A stretch of 63,357 bases of DNA, taken from Muribaculaceae bacterium Isolate-110 (HZI). Lineage in GTDB: Bacteria > Bacteroidota > Bacteroidia > Bacteroidales > Muribaculaceae. The notes beneath the pieces were generated by a model. It did not search any database. It was not told the origin of the DNA and worked only from the letters and a program-made list of their open reading frames with translations. Location: contig RIBL01000017.1 in NCBI GenBank assembly GCA_003762875.1, positions 1-63,357 on the forward strand, given 5' to 3'. The translations under genes and the position numbers were made by a program. Below are positions 55,427-63,357 of this stretch, in pieces (the first letter of the stretch is position 1; each line of letters opens with the position of its first letter).

Positions 55427-58400
55427 ATGCGTAACGAGAATATAAAGAAAGTGCTCCTGTTGGGGAGCGGTGCGTTGAAAATCGGTGAGGCCGGAGAGTT
55501 TGACTACTCAGGTTCGCAGGCTCTAAAAGCGATGAAGGAGGAGGGTATCACTACGGTGCTCATCAACCCCAATATCGCGACGGTGCAGACATCCGAGGGC
55601 TTTGCCGATAAGATATATTTCCTTCCCGTGACCCCTTATTTCGTGGAGAAGGTCATAAAGAAGGAGCAGCCCGACGGCATCCTGCTTGCCTTTGGCGGAC
55701 AGACGGCTCTCAACTGTGGCGTGGAGCTGTATCGAGCCGGTATTCTTGAGAAATATAATGTCGAGGTGCTCGGCACTCCCGTCCAGGCAATCATGGACAC
55801 CGAGGACCGTGAGCTGTTTGTGCACAAGCTCGACGAAATCGACGTGAAGACCATCAAGAGCGAGGCGGTCAATTCGGTGACCGACGCCATTGCTGCGGCT
55901 TCGGCCCTCGGCTATCCCGTAATCGTGCGTGCAGCCTACGCGCTAGGTGGTCTCGGCTCGGGATTCTGCGACAACGAGGAGGAGCTCGTGTCACTTGTGG
56001 AGAAGGCTCTGGCGTTCTCGCCCCAGGTGCTTGTGGAGAAATCGCTCAAGGGCTGGAAGGAGGTCGAGTATGAAGTGGTGCGCGACCGTTTTGACAACTG
56101 TATCACAGTCTGCAACATGGAGAACTTTGACCCTCTCGGCATCCATACGGGTGAGTCAATAGTGGTGGCTCCGTCGCAGACCCTCTCCAATGAGGATTAT
56201 CACTGGCTGCGCAAGCTCGCCATCAAAATTATACGCCACATCGGCATCGTGGGCGAATGTAACGTGCAATATGCCTTCGACCCTGAGTCGATGGACTATC
56301 GCGTCATCGAGGTCAACGCCCGTCTTAGCCGCTCGTCGGCTCTCGCCTCCAAGGCTACCGGCTATCCGCTCGCTTTCGTGGCAGCCAAGCTCGGTCTGGG
56401 TTACGGACTGTTTGACCTCAAAAACTCGGTGACCAAGGAGACGTCGGCTTTCTTTGAGCCGGCCCTCGACTATATAGTGTGCAAGATACCGCGCTGGGAC
56501 CTCGGAAAATTTCACGGCGTGCGCCGTGAGATAGGCTCGTCAATGAAGTCGGTGGGCGAGGTGATGGCTATCGGCCGCACCTTTGAGGAGGCTATTCAGA
56601 AGGGTCTGCGCATGATAGGGCAGGGTATGCATGGATTTGTGGGCAACAATCAGCGTGACCTTCCCGAACTGGAGCACGCTCTGAAGGAGCCGACTGACAA
56701 GCGCATACTCGCCATAGCCCAGGCGATGTTCAAGGGCTACACGGTGGAGCGCATACATGAACTCACGAAGATTGACCGATGGTTTCTTTACCGTCTGCAA
56801 AATATTATCGACACCGCCGCCGAGCTTCACGGCAATGACTCGCTCGAGTCGCTCCCCGAGCCACTTTTGCGTCAGGCCAAGGAGCAGGGTTTCAGTGACT
56901 TCCAGATAGCCCGCGAGATATTCAAGGGTAATATGGAGAATGCCGAGGAGGCCAATCTGCGCGTGCGTGCCCTGCGCAAGAGCCTGGGTGTGGTGCCTGT
57001 GGTCAAGCAGATTGACACGCTCGGCGCGGAGTATCCTGCCCAGACCAATTATCTCTATCTCACTTATAACGGCCGTGAGAATGACGTGAACTATCTCCAC
57101 GACCACCGCTCCATCGTGGTGCTCGGCTCGGGTGCCTACCGCATCGGTTCGTCGGTGGAGTTTGACTGGTGTTCGGTCAACGCGCTTCTCACCGTCAAGC
57201 GCGAGGGCTGGCGTTCGGTGATGATCAACTACAATCCCGAGACCGTCTCGACCGACTATGACATCTGCGACCGTCTCTACTTTGACGAACTCACCTTCGA
57301 GCGTGTCATGGACATCCTCGACCTCGAGCAGCCTCACGGCACTATACTTTCGGTGGGCGGCCAGATACCCAACAACCTTGCGACCCGTCTCGACGGACAG
57401 GGTGTGAACATACTCGGCACCTCGGCCCGCTGTATCGACAATGCCGAGGACCGCAACAAGTTCTCGGCCATGCTCGACCGTCTCGGCATCGACCAGCCCC
57501 GCTGGCGCGAGCTTACGAGCATGGACGACATCAACGAGTTTATCGCCGAGGTTGGATTCCCGGTGCTCGTGCGTCCGAGCTACGTGCTGTCGGGTGCGGC
57601 CATGAATGTATGCTACAATCAGGAGCAGCTCACACGTTTCCTGCGTCTGGCGGCCAATGTGTCCAAGCAGCACCCCGTGGTGGTGTCGCAGTTTATCTCC
57701 GGAGCCAAAGAGATCGAGATGGACGCCGTTGCCGACAAGGGTGAGATTGTGGCTTATGCCATATCGGAGCATATCGAGTATGCCGGCGTGCATTCGGGTG
57801 ACGCCACCATCCAGTTCCCGCCCCAGAAACTCTATGTCGAGACCATGCGTCGCATCCGCAAGATTTCGCGCCAGATAGCCGACGCGCTCGAGATTTCAGG
57901 TCCGTTCAACATACAGTTTCTGGCCAAGAACAATGATATCAAGGTCATAGAGTGTAACCTCAGAGCCTCGCGCTCGTTCCCCTTTGTGTCAAAGGTGCTG
58001 AAAATCAACTTTATCGACCTTGCCACACGCGTCATGCTCGGACTCGATGTCGAGAAGCCTCATAAAAATGCCTTTGACCTCGACTATGTGGGCATCAAGG
58101 CTTCGCAGTTCAGCTTCTCGCGTCTGCAGGGAGCCGACCCTGTGCTTGGTGTAGACATGGCATCGACCGGCGAGGTTGGCTGTATAGGCAACGACTCGTC
58201 CGAGGCACTCATCAAGGCCATGATTTCGGTGGGCAACCGTGTACCCTCCAAGGCAGTGCTCATGTCTACCGGAACGCCCAAGCAGAAGGCCGACCTTCTT
58301 GACGCCGCCCATGAGCTGGCCAACCGCGGGTATACCATCTATGCCACCGGCGGCACACATGCCTATCTCAATGACAACGGCATCCCTGCCATACGTGTCT

Positions 58401-58651
58401 ACTGGCCTTCGCAGTCCGACATGCAGCCCCAGGCCATCGAGCTGCTGCACGACCATAAGGTGGACATGGTGGTCAACATCCCCAAAAACTTTACCGACAC
58501 CGAGCTTAGCAACGGCTACAAGATACGCCGCGCGGCCATTGATCTTAACATCCCTCTGCTCACCAATGCCCGCCTGGCCTCGGCTTATATCGACGCTTTC
58601 ACGACCCATCCGCTCGACGAGATTGAAATCAAGAGCTGGGACGAGTACTAA
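55427..58651 (+). CDS. carB: Carbamoyl-phosphate synthase, large subunit
   Basis: 1074 aa, full length. Two homologous ATP-grasp halves: the first begins L-L-G-S-G-A-L-K-I-G-E-A-G-E-F-D-Y-S-G-S (11-30), the second V-L-G-S-G-A-Y-R-I-G-S-S-V-E-F-D-W (about 565-581). E-V-N-A-R-L-S-R-S-S-A-L-A and E-C-N-L-R-A-S-R-S-F-P-F are the metal- and carboxyphosphate-binding segments of the two halves. The C-terminal allosteric MGS domain (about 930-1074) includes T-G-G-T-H-A-Y-L. It ends directly at an AATT-repeat cluster. Confidence 0.97.
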   Translation: MRNENIKKVLLLGSGALKIGEAGEFDYSGSQALKAMKEEGITTVLINPNIATVQTSEGFADKIYFLPVTPYFVEKVIKKEQPDGILLAFGGQTALNCGVELYRAGILEKYNVEVLGTPVQAIMDTEDRELFVHKLDEIDVKTIKSEAVNSVTDAIAAASALGYPVIVRAAYALGGLGSGFCDNEEELVSLVEKALAFSPQVLVEKSLKGWKEVEYEVVRDRFDNCITVCNMENFDPLGIHTGESIVVAPSQTLSNEDYHWLRKLAIKIIRHIGIVGECNVQYAFDPESMDYRVIEVNARLSRSSALASKATGYPLAFVAAKLGLGYGLFDLKNSVTKETSAFFEPALDYIVCKIPRWDLGKFHGVRREIGSSMKSVGEVMAIGRTFEEAIQKGLRMIGQGMHGFVGNNQRDLPELEHALKEPTDKRILAIAQAMFKGYTVERIHELTKIDRWFLYRLQNIIDTAAELHGNDSLESLPEPLLRQAKEQGFSDFQIAREIFKGNMENAEEANLRVRALRKSLGVVPVVKQIDTLGAEYPAQTNYLYLTYNGRENDVNYLHDHRSIVVLGSGAYRIGSSVEFDWCSVNALLTVKREGWRSVMINYNPETVSTDYDICDRLYFDELTFERVMDILDLEQPHGTILSVGGQIPNNLATRLDGQGVNILGTSARCIDNAEDRNKFSAMLDRLGIDQPRWRELTSMDDINEFIAEVGFPVLVRPSYVLSGAAMNVCYNQEQLTRFLRLAANVSKQHPVVVSQFISGAKEIEMDAVADKGEIVAYAISEHIEYAGVHSGDATIQFPPQKLYVETMRRIRKISRQIADALEISGPFNIQFLAKNNDIKVIECNLRASRSFPFVSKVLKINFIDLATRVMLGLDVEKPHKNAFDLDYVGIKASQFSFSRLQGADPVLGVDMASTGEVGCIGNDSSEALIKAMISVGNRVPSKAVLMSTGTPKQKADLLDAAHELANRGYTIYATGGTHAYLNDNGIPAIRVYWPSQSDMQPQAIELLHDHKVDMVVNIPKNFTDTELSNGYKIRRAAIDLNIPLLTNARLASAYIDAFTTHPLDEIEIKSWDEY

Positions 58652-58682
58652 TTGGCAATTATCAATTAGCAATTAGTAATTT
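58650..58682. repeat. AATTGGCAATTATCAATTAG... repeat, copy 4
   Basis: Begins within the carB stop codon; variant orientation of the same AATT words. Confidence 0.7.
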
Positions 58683-58711
58683 GGGACGAGGGTGTAAAAA
58701 CTTCAAAAAAT

Positions 58712-58744
58712 AATTACTAATTGCTAATTACTAATTGCTAATTA
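58712..58744. repeat. AATTACTAATTG repeat, copy 5
   Basis: Tandem AATTACTAATTGCTAATTA words, opposite in order to copy 4, ending just before the enolase -7 box. Confidence 0.75.
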
Positions 58745-58765
58745 ATGAAAGAATTTGTACATTTG
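58734..58765 (+). promoter_or_regulatory. Promoter of eno overlapping the repeat
   Basis: ATTG (58734-58737, inside repeat copy 5), a 20-base spacer and TACATTTG (58758-58765), 54 bp before the ATG. Confidence 0.6.
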
Positions 58766-58795
58766 CATCGCATTTTCTGAATTGCAATAGGTTAA

Positions 58796-60130
<1,335 letters not shown>

Positions 60131-60164
60131 TCTTTGCCTCGAAGCATAACTTTGATATACATAT

Positions 60165-60202
60165 GCAGGGATTCCCCTATTGAGGGAGTCCCTGCTTTTT
60201 TT
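60165..60202 (+). terminator. Terminator after eno
   Basis: GCAGGGATTCCC, loop, GGGAGTCCCTGC, then TTTTTTT. Confidence 0.9.
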
Positions 60203-60216
60203 GTGTGCGATAGTGT

Positions 60217-60246
60217 TTTGACCGTCAGAAATTCTTGTTATCTTTG
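60217..60246 (+). promoter_or_regulatory. Promoter of the S9 peptidase gene
   Basis: TTTG (60217-60220), an 18-base spacer and TATCTTTG (60239-60246), 40 bp before the ATG. Confidence 0.6.
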
Positions 60247-60286
60247 CCTCACAAGTAACTACATATACCATTACACTGATATAATC

Positions 60287-62743
60287 ATGAAATTGCGTAC
60301 ATTTCCCACCCTCCTCGCGCTTGGCGTCAGTGCCGTGTGTGCGGCCGAGACCATTGACGTCACGACGTTCAGCTATGCAGGTCCCTATGCTGTCACATCG
60401 CCCTATATGATGGACAGTGTCGACATGTCGGCCCGGAAGTATGAGGTCAGGTCAAAACTGTCCACCCCCGTCTCGCTTGACCTTGCGGCGCGCGGCCGTC
60501 AGTTTACCGACTCGGTGCTTCCCGCCACCAAGGGCGATGCTCTCCATCTGCTGTCGTTCACGCTCGACAACTCCCATTACGCCTCAGCCCGTCTCAAGGT
60601 GACAGGCATCCGCAACTATGAGATGTATGTCGACGGCAAGAAGTATTCGGGCAATGAGCTCAAGCTCACCCCGCGCACTCGCGAAGTGGTGCTGAAGTGT
60701 CTTTCCGACAGTTCGGCCGCCGATACGCTCAAAGTAGCCGTCGAGACCTCGTCTCCACAGTATTTCACCGTCAACCCCTCGGGCGGACGTCGTTATTGTA
60801 CCCGCGACATCTTTACCGGCCGGTTTATCGGTTCGGTGTCGGTATCGCCGCGCGGCAGATATATGTATACGGGCTATTATCATGTCGAGGCTGACGGCAA
60901 GAACAGCGGATGGGAATATGTGCTCACAGACCTTTCAAGCGGTCGCGAACTTATGCGCGGCAATCGGTCGATGTCGTGGATGCCACGCAGCGAGCAGCTC
61001 TATTACACACGTGAACGTGGAGGCAAGACGCAGCTCGTTACGGTCGATCCGGCTACAGGCGCGGAGAAAGTGATGGCAGCCGGATTGCCCACACGTCAGT
61101 TTACGATAGCTCCGACTGAGGATTTCATTGTCTATTCCAATAAAATCAACGGGCCCAAGGAAAAGAACGACGGGCTCTATCAGATAATCACGCCCGAAGA
61201 CCGTCAGCCCGGATGGCGCGACCGCGGACAGTTGATGAAGTATGACTTTGCCACCGGCCTCTCGGTGCCGCTCACGTTCGGTCATAAACAGACATGGCTT
61301 TCCGGTATATCCGACGATGGTAACAAAGTGTTGTTTCAGGTGTCGGAAGACAATCTCGGCAAACGTCCGTCATCGCTCGTGTCGATGTATCTGCTCTCGC
61401 TTTCCGACATGAGTGTCGACACAGTGTGCAGCCGAGAGCCTTTTCTGGGTACCGCCATGCTGTCGCCCGACGCGACCAAAGTGGCTGTGATAGGTTCGCC
61501 CGAGGCTTTTGAAGGTGTGGGCCGCAATCTGCCCGACGATATGGTGCCGAGCATGGTCGACAATCAATTGTTTCTTATTGATGTCGCCACACGCAAGGCC
61601 ACTCCGCTTACCCGCGATTTTGATCCGTCGCTCGACCGCATGAGATGGAGCCGAGCCGACGGGTGTATATACTTCTCGGCCGAGCATCGCGACAGCAAGC
61701 CGCTCTATCGTGTGAACCCCTCCACGGGCAAGGTAGAGTCGCTTGGCGTGAATGAATATTATGTCAAAGGCTACGGCATAGCGTCCGACGCTCCGGTTCT
61801 CGCCTATTATGGCCAGGGAGCCGACAACGCCGCGCGTCTTTACACACTCGACACGCGTAAACTCCGCTCCACGCTGCGTGACGACCTCGCTCCTGAGCGT
61901 ACCGAAGGGGTGAACATCGTCCCGACCCACGACTGGACATTCAAGGGAAGCCGTGGCGACACCATCTATGCCTACTATAATCTTCCGCCGGATTTTGACC
62001 CGGAGAAGAAATATCCGGTCATAGTATATTACTACGGCGGATGCAGCCCTGTCGGCCGTTTTCTTGACACCACCTACAATCCCCACCTTTTTGCTTCTCA
62101 CGGATTCATCTCGCTCGTCATCAACCCCAGCGGGGCCACGGGCTTCGGTCAGGAGTTTTCGTCGCGTCATGTTGCCACGGCCGGCGAGGGGGTGGCCCAG
62201 GATATAATCGACGGTGTGAAACAGTTCTGTGCCCAACATCCCTATGCCGATGCCTCTAAGGTGGGATGTTGCGGTGCCTCCTATGGAGGTTTTATGACAC
62301 AGTATCTCCAGACGGTCACCGATATATTTGCTGCTGCCGTGTCGCATGCGGGCATAAGCGACCACACCAGCTATTGGGGTGAAGGTTACTGGGGCTATTC
62401 TTACAGCGAAGTGAGTATGGCCAATAAATATCCGTGGTCTGACCGTGAGCTCTATGTGGCCCGCAGTCCTCTTTACAATGCCGACAAAGTCAATACGCCG
62501 CTGCTCTTCCTCCACGGTGATGCCGACACCAACGTACCGGTCGGAGAGAGCATACAGATGTTTACAGCTCTCAAATTGCTCGGAAAGGAGACCGCGATGG
62601 TTGCTGTCAAGGGGCAAGATCATCATATTCTCGACTTTGACAAGCGTGAAAAGTGGCTTGACACTATGCTTGCGTGGTTTACCAAATATCTTCAGGATGA
62701 TCCGTCATGGTGGGATGACATGTATCCTCAGAAACAATTATAG
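60287..62743 (+). CDS. Secreted S9 (prolyl oligopeptidase/DPP-like) peptidase
   Basis: 818 aa from the ATG at 60287; earlier in-frame codons lie over the eno terminator. Signal peptide cleaved near V-C-A-A-E (18-22). A beta-propeller-type N-terminal part (about 180-560; P-R-G-R-Y-M-Y-T-G-Y, L-S-P-D-A-T-K-V-A-V) precedes the alpha/beta-hydrolase. The catalytic triad is visible: Ser in G-A-S-Y-G-G (about 660-665), Asp in H-G-D-A-D-T-N-V-P (about 744-752) and His in G-Q-D-H-H-I-L (about 779-785). It presumably cuts peptides in the periplasm. Specificity cannot be told from sequence. Confidence 0.9.
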   Translation: MKLRTFPTLLALGVSAVCAAETIDVTTFSYAGPYAVTSPYMMDSVDMSARKYEVRSKLSTPVSLDLAARGRQFTDSVLPATKGDALHLLSFTLDNSHYASARLKVTGIRNYEMYVDGKKYSGNELKLTPRTREVVLKCLSDSSAADTLKVAVETSSPQYFTVNPSGGRRYCTRDIFTGRFIGSVSVSPRGRYMYTGYYHVEADGKNSGWEYVLTDLSSGRELMRGNRSMSWMPRSEQLYYTRERGGKTQLVTVDPATGAEKVMAAGLPTRQFTIAPTEDFIVYSNKINGPKEKNDGLYQIITPEDRQPGWRDRGQLMKYDFATGLSVPLTFGHKQTWLSGISDDGNKVLFQVSEDNLGKRPSSLVSMYLLSLSDMSVDTVCSREPFLGTAMLSPDATKVAVIGSPEAFEGVGRNLPDDMVPSMVDNQLFLIDVATRKATPLTRDFDPSLDRMRWSRADGCIYFSAEHRDSKPLYRVNPSTGKVESLGVNEYYVKGYGIASDAPVLAYYGQGADNAARLYTLDTRKLRSTLRDDLAPERTEGVNIVPTHDWTFKGSRGDTIYAYYNLPPDFDPEKKYPVIVYYYGGCSPVGRFLDTTYNPHLFASHGFISLVINPSGATGFGQEFSSRHVATAGEGVAQDIIDGVKQFCAQHPYADASKVGCCGASYGGFMTQYLQTVTDIFAAAVSHAGISDHTSYWGEGYWGYSYSEVSMANKYPWSDRELYVARSPLYNADKVNTPLLFLHGDADTNVPVGESIQMFTALKLLGKETAMVAVKGQDHHILDFDKREKWLDTMLAWFTKYLQDDPSWWDDMYPQKQL

Positions 62744-62768
62744 AATGAAGTCAGGATAGAAATGCATG

Positions 62769-62818
62769 ATTATCGCGACGCGTTTTTATATAAAATAGAG
62801 CGTCGCGATAATTTTTTT
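62769..62818 (+). terminator. Terminator after the S9 peptidase
   Basis: ATTATCGCGACGC and GCGTCGCGATAAT form a 13-bp perfect stem followed by seven T residues. Confidence 0.9.
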
Positions 62819-63026
62819 GTGACTTGTGTGGTATATTTAGCGGGAGCATCCGCTATAATGAGGTGACGATAACTTGGCGGATGCAAATATTATTCCATAA
62901 AAAATGGCATAAAAAGCGTGTGCGGGAGTGTTTGGTGTATTAAATTGACACTCAGTGGTGTATAAAATATTGTCAAAAGCGAGTCTCAAAACAAGTGTTA
63001 AATAAGTGTTAAAATAGGTATGAAAA

Positions 63027-63058
63027 TTTGGAGGATAAATGGAAAGTGTCTACCTTTG
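63027..63058 (+). promoter_or_regulatory. Tandem promoter P1 of the leader
   Basis: TTTG, 20-base spacer, TACCTTTG: exact consensus. Confidence 0.8.
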
Positions 63059-63175
63059 CACTCGCTTTTGAGAAGCACCCCTCACAGCGGTGAGGCGGTT
63101 AAAAAGGAATAACGCTGGCAAGTATCTCAAAGTTGAGATGGAAATGTTAAAACGATGTTAAAAATTCGTTAAAGA

Positions 63176-63207
63176 TTTGCAGGAATGAAAAATTGTTCAT
63201 AACTTTG
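63176..63207 (+). promoter_or_regulatory. Tandem promoter P2 of the leader
   Basis: TTTG, 20-base spacer, TAACTTTG: exact consensus, 149 bp after P1 with identical spacing. Confidence 0.8.
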
Positions 63208-63357
63208 CAAAACATTTCGCAAGAGTTTTCCCGAATACCTCGGAAGCGCGGAAAGAGCACATTGAAAGAATTACAATAGACAAGATAGAAAGTAGTACAA
63301 GAGTCATTATTAATAATAGGTAATGATGTTCTCAAGTCAATTCTGAATATCCATATA

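Larger units (their letters stand above)
62819..63357 (+). other. rrn: Probable leader of an rRNA operon (operon itself beyond the window)
   Basis: No protein gene fits. The end resembles the 5' leader of Bacteroidales 16S operons: two tandem strong promoters, CACTCGCTTTTGAGAA just after the first, small hairpins CCTCAC-AGCG-GTGAGG (63080-63095) and ATCTCAA-AG-TTGAGAT (63124-63139), and the AAAGTAGTACAAGAGTC stretch near 63290. The 16S sequence is not reached, so this is an inference from resemblance. Confidence 0.6.

Overview
The window looks like chromosomal DNA of a Bacteroidales bacterium, most like a gut Muribaculaceae (family-level placement is inference). Support: many promoters fit the Bacteroidetes pattern TTTG-N18..21-TAnnTTTG instead of -35/-10 boxes; there is a SusC/SusD pair, a succinylornithine-type transcarbamylase, a eukaryote-like GT3 glycogen synthase, reg_prop/Y_Y_Y sensor architecture, and secreted proteins ending in T9SS-like sorting modules. 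Genes are GC-rich, intergenic DNA is AT-rich.

Layout. 1-400: the tail of an ISL3-type transposase and a tRNA-Pro(CGG). 719-8959: an almost complete arginine operon (GNAT N-acylglutamate synthase candidate, argG, argC, argD, argF', argB, argE, argH), mostly coupled by 4-base ATGA overlaps. 8960-9851: a gene-free, palindrome-rich gap. 9852-12358 (minus): a second, divergent argC overlapping gltX. 12485-13665: rex coupled to a FAH-fold protein that has lost its metal ligands, closed by a 33-bp perfect hairpin. 13752-17261 (minus): an HD hydrolase, then a SusB-like GH97 overlapping a small lipoprotein gene. 17428-26476 (minus): metalloprotease, susC, susD and a propeller-like secreted protein in one probable operon. 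27030-30984 (minus): polA, a DUF59 Fe-S factor and lpxH. 31096-38073: polyprenyl synthase, a GT2, the glycogen pair (synthase and phosphorylase) and a lipoprotein nitroreductase. 38.1-39.2 kb: a G-rich repeat block with one orphan ORF. 39251-53028: a pectin region with a pectin methylesterase/pectate lyase fusion, a second pectate lyase, dsbD, a membrane AraC sensor lacking a phosphorelay, and an RSH protein whose synthetase site is degenerate. 53399-62743: nitroreductase, carA-carB, enolase and an S9 peptidase. The window ends in what looks like an rRNA operon leader with two tandem promoters.

How it fits together. carAB makes the carbamoyl phosphate used by ArgF', so the window encodes glutamate-to-arginine synthesis apart from a regulator. 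The SusCD/metalloprotease block and the pectin block are two separate nutrient-acquisition modules, with the AraC sensor as the likely pectin regulator. A recurring theme is familiar enzymes with altered catalytic residues: ArgC2, the FAH-like protein, PolA proofreading, RSH synthetase and ArgF' residue 90. A family of short AATTACTAATTG repeats sits in intergenic gaps and may supply part of the enolase promoter.
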